DNA from: Traorella massiliensis
GTDB lineage: Bacteria > Bacillota_I > Bacilli_A > Erysipelotrichales > Erysipelotrichaceae
Reading direction: 5' to 3'
Length of the DNA: 64,000 nucleotides
NCBI RefSeq assembly: GCF_900104665.1
Contig: NZ_LT629969.1
Location: forward strand, 124,001-188,000
Position numbers and translations under genes: made by a program
The notes under the pieces: model-generated
Seen by the model: the letters and a program-made list of their open reading frames with translations, nothing else
Told to the model about the DNA's origin: nothing
Databases searched by the model: none
Part shown: one piece after another, positions 43,300 through 52,924 of the stretch
How the letters are laid out: each line of letters starts with the position of its first letter
How positions within the stretch are numbered: position 1 is the first letter of the stretch

Positions 43300-44830
43300 G
43301 TTTTCCACAGTAAAAACTGCAGTCAATCAACTGCACTGTTGGCTATCGAATTTTATGATTATTGAAGAAGCACTTTATTCATATAACGATTGAATAGATC
43401 CTGTCTTGGATACGCACTGCTGAAATGCAGCTCCACCTGTCTTGCATGTTTAACTACCCGTACGGCTATCTTTTGATATTTGCTTCTGTAGGTGTTCATT
43501 CTTATTTTCCTGTCGTCATTCTCCAGTATCATATTCTGAAACATGTGAAATATGTTATATGATAACGATGAAATCAAAAATTCTATTTCGTTTTTGAGAA
43601 ACTCTCTGTGAGAAAGCTTCACGCCATTGAAATCATCTTTCAGTTCCTTGGTGAAGTTCTCGCTGTTTCCCCTTTCTTCATAGAAATCCATGACTGACTT
43701 TGGACTGCCGTTTTCCTGATTCGTTATCACACAGTAAATGACAGGCAGCAGTGATACTTGCCCATGTTGATCCATTACATGATATGCCTTGTAGCACACC
43801 CTTCTTGTCGCTGTGCTGTTTGTCATCCTGTATCTGATTTCTCCATAGTACGGATGCTGAGGTGTATACTGTGTTATGTCGATTTTTCTATTGCTGATTA
43901 TATCAGTAATTTTATTCGTCAGTTTTGAAAACGATTTGGTTCTTATGAAATAACGGCAGTTCATTCCTTCCAGATAGGTCATCAGTTCATCGCTGTAGAA
44001 AGCACTGTCGCCTCTGAATCGGATATGTTTGGAGTACTTTCCCTGAATCATCGGCATGATCTCTCTGAGTTCTTCAACGATTCTGTTTGACGAGTAGCTT
44101 TTACCGGTTCTTAGCTGGGCGCTGACTAGCAGTTTTGAATGAAATTCATTGATTACAAGAGGATGATAGCCGGTTTCCTGATAGTGATGGATGAAGGAAG
44201 CGGCTTCCTGTTTTCCATCAGTCGCAACCATCGTGGAATCGGCGTCAAGAATAGGGGAAGCAACATATCTGTTTGATATATGTACAGGTTAGCTTTTGAA
44301 GAAGATGCTTGAACTGTACATTCGTAAGACGGGTCACTCTGTCAAAGAATCTTGAAACGGAAGGCTGGCTTGCGACAGGCGAATGATTGAAAAGCAGGGG
44401 ATCATGAAGAAGGACCTCCTGTTCATCCTGACTGAAGTAGCCTAAAAGATTACGAATAATGAGCTGGGAAAGGATACTTTCGTTGGAATGTATGAATGTT
44501 TTACGGATATCAAAAAAAGGCAGCGAGTCAAAAGAATCAAGAAGATGATTCTTTTGGATAAACCGGATCAGGAGAATCGATCCTCCATCACTTGAAAGGC
44601 TGCCGCCGTTAAAATCATAGTTGTCAAATTGCGTAATATTGTGTATCATGGTATTGCGATTCCTTTCTGTATAAACAGGTTTTGTCACCAATATTATACA
44701 GGAATCGCACCTGTGAATAAAGCACCTGACGGGTGAAACCATAAATATGCGCAAACCTTATAAATAAAGGATTTGCGCTCTTTTTCTTTTTCTTCATGAA
44801 TATTTCAGGTAATATATAAATCTGAGAGTG
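43300..44830 (-). mobile_element. IS1380-family element, ends not resolved
   Basis: Extent is approximate: transposase pseudogene plus non-coding flanks. I could not identify matching terminal inverted repeats or a 4-5-bp target duplication by eye. Confidence 0.5.
43359..44649 (-). pseudogene. IS1380-family transposase, frameshifted
   Basis: The N-terminal piece (MIHNITQFDNYDFNGG..., from 44649) ends in a stop at 44245, while the remainder continues in another frame from about 44275 with VASPILDADSTMVATDGKQE. Joined, they give a transposase of about 430 residues, normal for IS1380. Triad candidates: Asp in LDADSTMVATDG, Asp in RFRGDSAFYSD and Glu in YEERGNSENF. One indel between 44255 and 44290 separates them; programmed frameshifting is possible but no slippery run is obvious. 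Inactive by default. Confidence 0.8.
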
Positions 44831-44957
44831 GTTAGGTCTCGTATTTAGCACCTCTCGCTTTTCTTGACGTTATTATATTGCAGGCAAATTTAAATGTAGC
44901 CGACAGTGAGGTTGACGTAGAGTTGACGTTTGAGTTGACATGAAAGGGGCCTTAGAG

Positions 44958-45989
44958 ATGCAAGAATTAAACTATGTGGCATTTGAAAATGAATTTGTGA
45001 AATTTTGTAGTGGAGATATCGACACTGAATTAGAATATGGAGGAAAAGTTAAACCTACTCGCGAAAACATAGACAGATATATTCTCTTGCCAGCAGCTAT
45101 GACAAAGGACGAAAAAGAGAAGCATCTCGTATTCAATGAGGCAATTGATAAGACGGCACTATCAAAATTCAGAAAAGGTGAGCGTCCAGTACCAAAAGCC
45201 GTAGTAGCTGCATTTAAAAAAGATGGTGCAGTAGGTATTGCAGTAGAGCGATTCATAAAAATAATACCCGAAGTGATATCGCCTCATGAGTACTTTGACC
45301 TTTCTATGGCAATATGGAATATTATTCAAACCGATGTATTTATCCCGGAGGAAGTGTCTACAACTCTAGAGTGTTTGGCAAGAAATTCAGAAATATCAAT
45401 TGGAAAAGGAAAAGTGGAAGGTCTATGTTTATTTCTAGCTACCGCACTAAAGTATGCAATACTGAGAGAAACACTTATCAGGAATACGCCTAATTTGTCT
45501 CCAAGGGTTGCCTTTGTGATTAAAGAACTCAAAAGAGATAAACAAGAATCGGAATTTCTAAAAGCGCTTGTTTATGACATGTTTACCGAACTCGAAAAGC
45601 AGAAAACACGTGTCGGTGATAAACTTGCGTTAGATACGGTAAATCATACGAAATATACGGATGACGATTTTGTGGAACTTATGGCTGCGATAGCACCACT
45701 ACAAGACATTTTTTCAGATGAGTTCATGCATTACGCTTCATTATTACAAATATTTGCTATTGGAATTGAGTCCAATAGAATTCCACCAATGGCTTCTCAG
45801 GAGGGGTATAATAGTCTATTCGCAAAGTTTCGTGTACCTCCAGCACCTTATATTATATTTCCGCCTTCCGTTATCGAGGCACAATACGTGGACACATCCA
45901 GTGGAGAACCAATTCGATATTCAATGAGAGTCGACGAACTAGGAAAAATGATTTGCGAAAATGCTGAAGTATTAAAAGACTATAAATAG
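44958..45989 (+). CDS. Hypothetical protein, 343 residues, family not recognised
   Basis: Start 44958 lies 9 bases after AAAGGGG; an ATG at 44940 is also possible. The protein is soluble, largely helical, without signal peptide or membrane helices. An early basic part (LSKFRKGERPVPKAVVAAFKK) could bind nucleic acid; a hydrophobic helical core (ISPHEYFDLSMAIWNIIQTD, GLCLFLATALKYAILRE) and a proline-rich late segment (FRVPPAPYIIFPP) follow. No catalytic motif is evident. Single gene between an IS remnant and a 21-bp terminator in accessory DNA; composition is less AT-rich than the ribosomal region. Confidence 0.6.
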   Translation: MQELNYVAFENEFVKFCSGDIDTELEYGGKVKPTRENIDRYILLPAAMTKDEKEKHLVFNEAIDKTALSKFRKGERPVPKAVVAAFKKDGAVGIAVERFIKIIPEVISPHEYFDLSMAIWNIIQTDVFIPEEVSTTLECLARNSEISIGKGKVEGLCLFLATALKYAILRETLIRNTPNLSPRVAFVIKELKRDKQESEFLKALVYDMFTELEKQKTRVGDKLALDTVNHTKYTDDDFVELMAAIAPLQDIFSDEFMHYASLLQIFAIGIESNRIPPMASQEGYNSLFAKFRVPPAPYIIFPPSVIEAQYVDTSSGEPIRYSMRVDELGKMICENAEVLKDYK

Positions 45990-46000
45990 ACTTCGCGACA

Positions 46001-46052
46001 AGAGTAAAATAATCCGCCAAGACTTTTGCACCTTGGCGGATTATTTTACTCT
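46001..46052. terminator. Bidirectional terminator with a perfect 21-bp stem
   Basis: Bases 46001-46021 and 46032-46052 are perfect inverted repeats (core AATCCGCCAAG / CTTGGCGGATT, outer AGAGTAAAAT / ATTTTACTCT) with a 10-base loop. The AT-rich outer arms give T-runs on both strands. Confidence 0.85.
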
Positions 46053-46360
46053 ATTCATGAAAGTCCAATTCAACCCAATAATCTTGGACGGAATATGCCC
46101 TATAATATTTTTGTATCGTTAATTTTCCGCGGTGGATTTCTTGACAATCCACGTAAATTCATAAGTTTCGCCGCTATCCAAGAAGGCCCTTGATGGGGGT
46201 CTACTTAAGTAGTGTAAAGTTGATGATCTTGGTCAATTTCCCCTTCTCATCTTTAGTTTTCAGCGACAACATTCGTGAACATGGTACTGATTTTTGATCT
46301 TATTTTCCAAAAAAGAACAGTGTGGACATATTTTTTAATTATTTTTCAAAAACTACCTGA
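46053..46360. other. Intergenic region, possible minus-strand coding relics
   Basis: On the minus strand, short stretches read like protein ends (for example KGKLTKIINFTLLK stop near 46203, and SGETYEFTWIVKKSTAEN stop near 46130) but frames do not connect. They may be remains of a recombinase or other mobile gene; this cannot be established by eye. Confidence 0.3.
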
Positions 46361-46399
46361 TTGTGTGGGGTGCTTTCTTTTTAGAAGTGTTACTATAAA
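46361..46399 (+). promoter_or_regulatory. Promoter region of the surface-protein gene with TTGTGTGGGG box
   Basis: TTGTGTGGGG (46361-46370) recurs at 48799-48808 upstream of the two-component operon. A -10-like TATAAA is at 46394-46399. A shared response-regulator site is proposed. Confidence 0.4.
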
Positions 46400-46449
46400 G
46401 TAGCTTAAACAGGCTTTTATCTTATACGCACAAAAAGGAGGAGTTTTTG

Positions 46450-48720
46450 ATGAAACTAAAAAAATGGGGAGCACTCTTGCTTGCATTATGCATGATAGTC
46501 ATGATGTTCCCGACAACTGTAATGGCGAATGGAGATTCTCTTGCAGGGCCAGATGCGGAAAAGAAGGTCATAGAAAATGATCTTATTGTTCAGCTCCCGT
46601 CTTCGTTGGATGATATGATTGGTACGTCAGCTGGTAATGGTGGTTGGCTGGCTGTCGCGGCAGAACCAACGTGGGAGGACGGTTCTATTCTTGATTATGT
46701 CGTATCCACTCAGGAATTTTACGATAGCACCGGTAAAAAATTAACTGCTGCTGACACATTCCAGAATAATAGCCGATATACGATGAAAATGACGTTCCAA
46801 TCATTTGAGTCTTATCATGGAGATTACTATTATGTATTGTCTGGGAAAAACAATGTTTATGTACAATATATGAATGGCACTGGTGAAAGAGAGCCTATGA
46901 AGGTTACCGTAAATAAAGATGAGAATGGTAATCCGGTAATCACGGCAACTTACAGCTTCTCAATTGGCACGCCTCCGGAAGAACCATCACAAGAGGCAAC
47001 CTATGAATGGGTTCTTTCCAGATGGGACGACTCTGCAAATACACCTTTAGACAAAGTAACTGCAGTCATTGGACAGCCAATCCAATATAGAGCGCAGGTT
47101 ATTGAAACTCGCCCGGACGGAACGAAGTCACCTGTGAGTACAGAACAAATGGATCTTCAATGGGACTACACTTATGTAACTACTGATATTGACATCACAG
47201 TGACGACATACTCTACCGGTTATATATTTACTATTACCGGAAATAAGCCGCTTGAACGTCCTGATGGTTTAATCTTATATACTGAAAACGTCGGTCCTGA
47301 TCCATGTGTAGAAGCATGTTTTGATTTTGAAGTAGTTGAGCCTACAGAGATTGAATCAGACACAGTTTACAATATATCCGATAAGGATGGGCAAGATTTA
47401 TATTATCGGTATCGGCCTACGGATGCGCCTGATGATGGATCTTACCGATCTTACACTCTTTGGACAGATGGTGGAACTGCAGAAGCCACAGGTTTTGGCA
47501 TTTTCGCTGGGGAAAAGCGTTATAATACTTACCGCAGACAGGGCACCGATCCTATTAATTTTCAGTTTTCTCCAACAACAGATAATGCTCGATTCGAGCT
47601 TGTCGAATCAAAACAAGTGACAAAAATCGAATTTTTGTCAGTGCCGGACAGCATTATTCAAGATATTCGAGAAAACGGAAGCAAAGCGAATCTTAACGGA
47701 TTTACATTTAAGGTCACATATGCAGACGGCAGCACACGAACATATGAGTATTCTGGAAAAAAAGATGATAATTATTTCGTTTATCATATGGATTGGACTC
47801 CGGACGGGAATATATATGATTGTTCCTACGATTCAGAAAATAACGCCATAAGCATTTTGGGATTCAAAGAACCTGATGCCCCGACAATCGAATACTATAA
47901 GATACCTGATGAGTCAAAAGTCAACATTAAGGAAGGTCTCAGTGAAGTGACCGGTAATCTTGGAAATACGGAATACAATACGGTTGAAAAGATTGAAAAC
48001 AAATTGACAGAAACCATCGTTTCCAATGAAGGTTACACGGAAGACAATACCATGCTTTATGACATTGAGCTTGTAACAAGCGAGGATGGCGGACGGACAT
48101 GGGTTCCGGTTACTGCTGAGAACTTCCCAGAAGAAGGAATTGTGGTAACACTTCCTTATCCAGAGGGAACCAATGCTGACGAGTACGATTTTGTTGTTAC
48201 GCATATGTTCGATGAAGATGTGAATGGTCATCATGCCGGAGAAGTGGAGACCCCTGAAGTAACAGAGAGTGAGAATGGCATATCGTTCCGCCTGATGGGA
48301 ACCTCTCCTGTCATGATCGGATACAAAAAAGTAGCTGCGACTCACACCCACTCTTATGGAGAATGGACGGATTGTAAAGATGGAAGCAATCACCAGCGCT
48401 CCTGCTCCTGCGGAGATGTTCAGAAAGAGGCTCACGTTTGGGATGACGGAAAGGTCACAAAAGAGGCTACAAAGGATGCAGAAGGTATCAAAACATATAC
48501 TTGCAAGACCTGTGGTGCAACAAAAACGGTAAGCATCCCTAAATTGACTTCCGACACAACGCCATCTAAGCCTGGTGATCCTACAAATCCGAATACGGAT
48601 ACAACATCACCAGAGACTGGAGATTCAGCGAACATTGCTTTATGGATAGTAGTCATGCTCGCATCTGCGGCTGGATTAAGCTGTACTTATTTTATAAAAC
48701 GCAAAAAGGTTAATAACTAG
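46450..48720 (+). CDS. LPXTG-type cell-wall-anchored surface protein
   Basis: 756 residues. Signal peptide KKWGALLLALCMIVMMFPTTVMA; a long beta-rich ectodomain with Ig-like or bacterial-repeat character; near residues 630-690 a cysteine/histidine block (HTHSYGEWTDCKDGSNHQRS, CSCG, TYTCKTCGATKTV) common in clostridial surface proteins; then a Pro/Thr linker, SPETGD sorting motif (LPXTG variant), a membrane helix and RKK tail. A sortase would attach it to peptidoglycan. Start 46450 has AAAGGAGG; higher GC than the host backbone suggests transfer. The adjacent two-component system may control it. Confidence 0.85.
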   Translation: MKLKKWGALLLALCMIVMMFPTTVMANGDSLAGPDAEKKVIENDLIVQLPSSLDDMIGTSAGNGGWLAVAAEPTWEDGSILDYVVSTQEFYDSTGKKLTAADTFQNNSRYTMKMTFQSFESYHGDYYYVLSGKNNVYVQYMNGTGEREPMKVTVNKDENGNPVITATYSFSIGTPPEEPSQEATYEWVLSRWDDSANTPLDKVTAVIGQPIQYRAQVIETRPDGTKSPVSTEQMDLQWDYTYVTTDIDITVTTYSTGYIFTITGNKPLERPDGLILYTENVGPDPCVEACFDFEVVEPTEIESDTVYNISDKDGQDLYYRYRPTDAPDDGSYRSYTLWTDGGTAEATGFGIFAGEKRYNTYRRQGTDPINFQFSPTTDNARFELVESKQVTKIEFLSVPDSIIQDIRENGSKANLNGFTFKVTYADGSTRTYEYSGKKDDNYFVYHMDWTPDGNIYDCSYDSENNAISILGFKEPDAPTIEYYKIPDESKVNIKEGLSEVTGNLGNTEYNTVEKIENKLTETIVSNEGYTEDNTMLYDIELVTSEDGGRTWVPVTAENFPEEGIVVTLPYPEGTNADEYDFVVTHMFDEDVNGHHAGEVETPEVTESENGISFRLMGTSPVMIGYKKVAATHTHSYGEWTDCKDGSNHQRSCSCGDVQKEAHVWDDGKVTKEATKDAEGIKTYTCKTCGATKTVSIPKLTSDTTPSKPGDPTNPNTDTTSPETGDSANIALWIVVMLASAAGLSCTYFIKRKKVNN

Positions 48721-48732
48721 TTAAAAGTAAGA

Positions 48733-48767
48733 TACCCACAAGCCGAATGATGCTTGTGGGTATTGCT
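48733..48767 (+). terminator. Terminator after the surface-protein gene
   Basis: TACCCACAAGC (48733-48743) and GCTTGTGGGTA (48752-48762) form a perfect 11-bp stem with an 8-base loop. The T-run after it is weak. Confidence 0.7.
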
Positions 48768-48798
48768 TATTATTAAAAAGGCCGAATAAGCTACCCTT

Positions 48799-48833
48799 TT
48801 GTGTGGGGCGAATTTGATCTTTCATGCTATAAT
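48799..48833 (+). promoter_or_regulatory. Promoter of the two-component operon with TTGTGTGGGG box
   Basis: TTGTGTGGGG (48799-48808) is followed by TATAAT at 48828-48833. The same 10-mer precedes the surface-protein gene. The box-to--10 distance differs (19 versus 23 bases). Confidence 0.45.
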
Positions 48834-48882
48834 ATTCTTATCTTATTCTAAGGAATCATCTTTGGGCAAGGAGGGGAATAGA

Positions 48883-50517
48883 ATGGGCAAGCGAAAAAAA
48901 TCCGTTGTCCGGCTTTTTGCGGCTACGGCGTTGCTTTTTGCAGTCTCCGCATACCGGCAGCTCAGCATGCGATACTTGCCGGAGGATGCTCTGCGGTCAT
49001 ATCTTGTCTGGGTGGTCTATATGCTCCTGCTTTTCGGTTGGCAATATACGATCAGTACGAAAATCACACAAAAAACCATGCGCAGCCATCTAACTGCGCA
49101 AAATATCGTCAGTATCCTGTATTTAACGGTTCGCTTTGTCCAGGATGCCTTCCTCTATGTCAATATTCCGTGGATGCGCTTTACCGGATACTTCATCAAT
49201 ATCGCGGCTATTTTCATCCCGCTGTTTGGTCTTTACGTCGCATTCTATCTTGGCAAGGCAGACGATTATCGGATCAGCGAAAAGTGGTATCTGCTTCTGA
49301 TTCCGGCGTGCCTTTTAAGCGTACTGGCGCTGACGAATGATCTGCATCATTTTTTCTATTACATTATGCCGGAGGAATCCCAGCCAAATTTGTATTTTCA
49401 CCCCTACATCGGAACATATATCGTCTATATTTGGGGACTTAGTATCATCAGTTATCAGGTATATGTAATCTACCGGCGCAATGGCACGGCGAAGTCTGAT
49501 TCGCTTTACCGAAAGCTGATTCCTTTTTACGAGCCGATTCTGCTGCTCCTATTCAGCATTCCTTATGCAACTACAGCCTATGTGGTTCGATTTGAGCTGG
49601 TGGAATATTCAGCAGGACTGATTTTTATTCTTGTGCTTTGCTGGCAGATTTATATCCTGGTCGGACTGATTCCAGTAAACACACAGTACGAGGAAGTGTT
49701 CCGGCGGTCTACGGTGGCTATGCAGATTCTTTTACCAAGCGGCGAGACGATTGCAGCATCGGAAAACGCGGCGGAGATTACGCCTGCTATGTTGGAAGCC
49801 CTAAAGCAGGAGCAGCGATTTTTTGCTACGGAAGATATTACCATGCACCTGCATCCTGTTCTGGGCGGATATATGGTCTGGCAAACAGATCTCTCGCAGA
49901 TCAATCATGCTTTACGGGAGCTTCAGAGACTGAATGCGAAACTGGAAGAAGAACAAGATCTGCTGGCACAGGAAATCCATATCCAATCGGACGAAGCAAG
50001 CGTTCAGGCGCGCAATGATATTTATGACAGCCTATCCTCGGAGGTGTCTGGGCAGCTTACCTTGCTGACAGAACTTTTATCAAAAGAATCCCTTTCAGAG
50101 AACGACTGGAACCGCATTTGCCTCATCGGCACGTATATCAAGCGGTTCTGCAACTTGCGGCTCACTTATCAGGAGCAGCAGACGATTCCGATGGGTGACT
50201 TAGCCATTAGCTTGCAGGATATGGCGAAATGCATGAAGAATCTTGGAATCATGACAAGTTTGGATTTTTGCCCCACATTGAATTTAGAACCAGAGCTGAT
50301 TCTTCTCATTATGAAAACTTTGGAAGGGATTTTAGAGAAGGCAGATTTTCGTTTGTCTTCTGTGGTAATCCAAATCAGCGATACGGTTTGCTTTGAGATT
50401 ACCGGTACAGCCTGCGAGTTTGTTTCCCATTCTTTGGAAGACGGATATGGACTTCAGGCAGAAAAAATCCAAGCAGGATATCGACTTCTGCTCTTGCAGG
50501 AGGGAGAGGTGGTGTAG
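48883..50517 (+). CDS. 7TM sensor protein with degenerate histidine-kinase region
   Basis: 544 residues. Seven to eight membrane helices occupy the first about 260 residues (AATALLFAVSAYRQL to IFILVLCWQIYILVGLIP), like the N-terminal 7TM region of some histidine kinases. A PAS-like segment and coiled coil follow. The dimerisation helix reads ARNDIYDSLSSEVSGQL, where true kinases have a histidine (compare IHDELGHCL in the next gene), and the last about 100 residues are a weak ATPase-like fold without clear N or G boxes. Probably a pseudokinase sensor working with the next gene. Start 48883 has AAGGAGGGG. Confidence 0.7.
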   Translation: MGKRKKSVVRLFAATALLFAVSAYRQLSMRYLPEDALRSYLVWVVYMLLLFGWQYTISTKITQKTMRSHLTAQNIVSILYLTVRFVQDAFLYVNIPWMRFTGYFINIAAIFIPLFGLYVAFYLGKADDYRISEKWYLLLIPACLLSVLALTNDLHHFFYYIMPEESQPNLYFHPYIGTYIVYIWGLSIISYQVYVIYRRNGTAKSDSLYRKLIPFYEPILLLLFSIPYATTAYVVRFELVEYSAGLIFILVLCWQIYILVGLIPVNTQYEEVFRRSTVAMQILLPSGETIAASENAAEITPAMLEALKQEQRFFATEDITMHLHPVLGGYMVWQTDLSQINHALRELQRLNAKLEEEQDLLAQEIHIQSDEASVQARNDIYDSLSSEVSGQLTLLTELLSKESLSENDWNRICLIGTYIKRFCNLRLTYQEQQTIPMGDLAISLQDMAKCMKNLGIMTSLDFCPTLNLEPELILLIMKTLEGILEKADFRLSSVVIQISDTVCFEITGTACEFVSHSLEDGYGLQAEKIQAGYRLLLLQEGEVV

Positions 50518-50519
50518 TC

Positions 50520-51551
50520 ATGAAAAAGAATACGTCAGCTAAAATGATTAAAAAAGCCATCGACTCTTACCCCGGCGGAATCTGCTTTTCCGCATTGGAT
50601 GGGCGGGTCATTCTTGTTAATGAGAAGATGAATCAGCTGGTGCTGGAGCTGACCGGACATACAATTCTGAACGAAAAGGCGGCGTGGGAGGAACTCACAA
50701 ACTTTGCCAATAACGGCAAGGCGGAAAAGCTAACCCAATCCTGGCTGCCAAAAGATACGAACAATGAAAATGGAAGCACCCACCAACAGTTGTTCTTCCG
50801 TTTCTCCGACAGCTCGGTCTGGCGTTTTGAACTGAGATTTCTTGATTCCAATACCGTTCAGATCGAGGCGGCGAAAATTACAGAACTCTACCGGCTCAGC
50901 GAAGAACTGTACGAGAACACCATTCGGCTGCAGGAGATGCAAAAGCGACAGAAAGCCTTGCTGGACAGTATCGTGGAAGTTAATTTAAATAAAGAGATTC
51001 TTGCTGCAAAAATGCATATTCATGATGAGCTGGGTCACTGTTTGTTGGCCACCACTAAGGCGATTACCGAAGACAGTCTGGCCGAGAACGCTGTCGTACT
51101 GCGGGAAAGCTGGAGCAGCACCATTCGCGATTTCTCCAATATTCCTATGGCGTGGACAGTTCCCGATTCCTCCTTGCAATCTGAACTGCTTCAGGTGGCG
51201 GAGCTGATTGGCTGTAAGGTTGTATTCCTTGGAGAACAGCCCACTCAGCGCAAAACCTTACAATTATTATATGCCGCTATCCGAGAGGCGCTCACCAATG
51301 CGGTACGTCATGCGAATGCCACGGAATTAATGGTAAAGGTTGAACAAAACAAGCAGGGTTATTACATTGAAATATCCGACAATGGTTGTGTATCTGTTTC
51401 AAGCATTACGGAAGGCAACGGCCTTAGTGCATTGCGGCAACGATTAGAACAAGAAGGAGCCTCCCTAAAAGTGCTCTGTGACAATGGCGTTTCTCTCATT
51501 GTCAATATTCCCTTTGATTTTGACGAAGCTCAGAAAGGAGGGCGAACATGA
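50520..51551 (+). CDS. Cytoplasmic sensor histidine kinase, NarL-partner type
   Basis: 343 residues without membrane helices. PAS-like domain (SYPGGICFSALDGRVILVNEKM), coiled coil, H-box MHIHDELGHCLL with the phospho-acceptor His168, and a C-terminal HATPase: AIREALTNAVRHANATELMV (N box), EISDNGC and EGNGLSALRQRLE. It begins 2 bases after the 7TM gene and overlaps the response regulator gene by 4 bases. Lacking its own sensor, it probably takes the signal from the 7TM pseudokinase. Confidence 0.85.
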   Translation: MKKNTSAKMIKKAIDSYPGGICFSALDGRVILVNEKMNQLVLELTGHTILNEKAAWEELTNFANNGKAEKLTQSWLPKDTNNENGSTHQQLFFRFSDSSVWRFELRFLDSNTVQIEAAKITELYRLSEELYENTIRLQEMQKRQKALLDSIVEVNLNKEILAAKMHIHDELGHCLLATTKAITEDSLAENAVVLRESWSSTIRDFSNIPMAWTVPDSSLQSELLQVAELIGCKVVFLGEQPTQRKTLQLLYAAIREALTNAVRHANATELMVKVEQNKQGYYIEISDNGCVSVSSITEGNGLSALRQRLEQEGASLKVLCDNGVSLIVNIPFDFDEAQKGGRT

Positions 51552-52171
51552 TACAGGTTTTAGTAGTAGAAGATTCCAGGATTACCCGGGACGCCATTGA
51601 AAGTCAGATCGCCAAATCAGAAAAATATGTTTTGTACGCCTCCATAGAAAATGCAGCGAATGCAGAAATAGCCTGTCTTCGTGGGCACGTTGATTTAATC
51701 CTGATGGATGTCTGTACGGCCGATGAAGAATCCGGCTTGAAAGCTGCGGCAAAGATTAAGCAATACAACCCTAAAATCAAGATTATCATTATGACCTCCA
51801 TGCCGGAACATTCCTTTATTCAAAAGGCAAAAGCATGTGGTTGTAATGGCTTTTGGTACAAGGAATATGGCAGCACTGCTTTGATGGAGGTTTGCGACCG
51901 GGTGATGAACGGCGAATTTGTTTATCCCGAGGACACGCCGGTGATTCGCATTGGGTACAGCAACAGCACCGAGTTTACCAGTCGGGAATTTGATATTATT
52001 CGGGAGCTTGCACAAGGCAGAAAATACGAGGAGATTGCGGCAGATCTGGATATTACGCTAAATACAGTCAAGTACCACATCAAGAATATCTTGCAGAAAA
52101 CGGGCTACCAGAATACTTTACAGCTTGTGGCTGAGGTGGTAGAAAAGCGATTGATTCTGCCGAAATATTAA
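51548..52171 (+). CDS. NarL/LuxR-family response regulator
   Basis: 207 residues. Receiver domain with acidic VVEDSR, phospho-acceptor Asp in LILMDVCTAD, Thr in IIMTSMPEH and Lys in FWYKEYG. C-terminal LuxR HTH: FTSREFDIIRELAQGRKYEE, then IAADLDITLNTVKYHIKNIL. Overlaps the kinase gene by 4 bases (ATGA), AAAGGAGG upstream. Likely targets are its own operon and the upstream surface-protein gene, which share a 10-base box. Confidence 0.92.
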   Translation: MIQVLVVEDSRITRDAIESQIAKSEKYVLYASIENAANAEIACLRGHVDLILMDVCTADEESGLKAAAKIKQYNPKIKIIIMTSMPEHSFIQKAKACGCNGFWYKEYGSTALMEVCDRVMNGEFVYPEDTPVIRIGYSNSTEFTSREFDIIRELAQGRKYEEIAADLDITLNTVKYHIKNILQKTGYQNTLQLVAEVVEKRLILPKY

Positions 52172-52184
52172 GGAGGATAAGCAC

Positions 52185-52877
52185 ATGGGTAGTTTAACAG
52201 ATAAATATCAGCAGTTAAGAAAAGAGACAGAGGAAAAGCAGCGGATCGAGCAGGAGATGCAAAAACAAGAGGCGTATTATGGCAACATCATTAACCGGAC
52301 AAAATTTGTGTGCAAAGAACATTGGAAAACAAATGTGTATGAAGATATTAGCAATGCTTCTGTATATAAATCTACTTTATTATCAAAGTTCGACCCGCAA
52401 AGGCAGGCTTTGTTTCAGGAGGCAGCAAAACTGATTCGTGAAGATAAGTGGATTTCATGGAAGATGCCCGGCAAAAAAGATACGTCTGTAATTAAACACT
52501 GTTATTCACTCGGCGAACATGAGATTTATTACGAGCTAGGATCTTACATAAAAACCAAATGGGCGGACGGGAGCATTCATGTTGGCGGTCACAAGAGATA
52601 TTTCAGTAGAAAGTATGAAGTATTAGGTGGCTTAATGGATGATATACGGAAAATGGTAGCACAAAAAGCGGCCTATCGAGAAATGCAGGAATATTTCAGA
52701 CTTATCAGTAATGCTGCTGTAGGTGCTTCCAGCTATGTGGAACTAAATCATAGTAATCGAAGTATAGTCTTATTTAGAGATGGAGATGTACTTGATCGGG
52801 GACAGTATATTGAAAAAATGTCTATAAAAGAGCTTGAGGATTTTTTGGCAGAAGCCGTGAATAGAATTAACAAATGA
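52185..52877 (+). CDS. Hypothetical protein, 230 residues
   Basis: Begins 13 bases after the response regulator with AAGGAGG, so it is probably in the same operon. An N-terminal charged coiled coil (about 1-30, KYQQLRKETEEKQRIEQEMQ) precedes a mixed alpha/beta body (YELGSYIKTKWADGSIHVGG) and a C-terminal part ending IKELEDFLAEAVNRINK. No signal peptide, membrane helix or catalytic motif is recognised. Possibly an output or accessory protein of the two-component system; function unknown. Confidence 0.65.
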   Translation: MGSLTDKYQQLRKETEEKQRIEQEMQKQEAYYGNIINRTKFVCKEHWKTNVYEDISNASVYKSTLLSKFDPQRQALFQEAAKLIREDKWISWKMPGKKDTSVIKHCYSLGEHEIYYELGSYIKTKWADGSIHVGGHKRYFSRKYEVLGGLMDDIRKMVAQKAAYREMQEYFRLISNAAVGASSYVELNHSNRSIVLFRDGDVLDRGQYIEKMSIKELEDFLAEAVNRINK

Positions 52878-52924
52878 TTTCTATATTCTTTTAGCTATCA
52901 ATATAGAAAGAAAGGTGGTTTTTT

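Noticed and set aside
45990-46449. Minus-strand short peptides as a gene
   Set aside because: Frames are broken by stops and lack a start; at most a relic.
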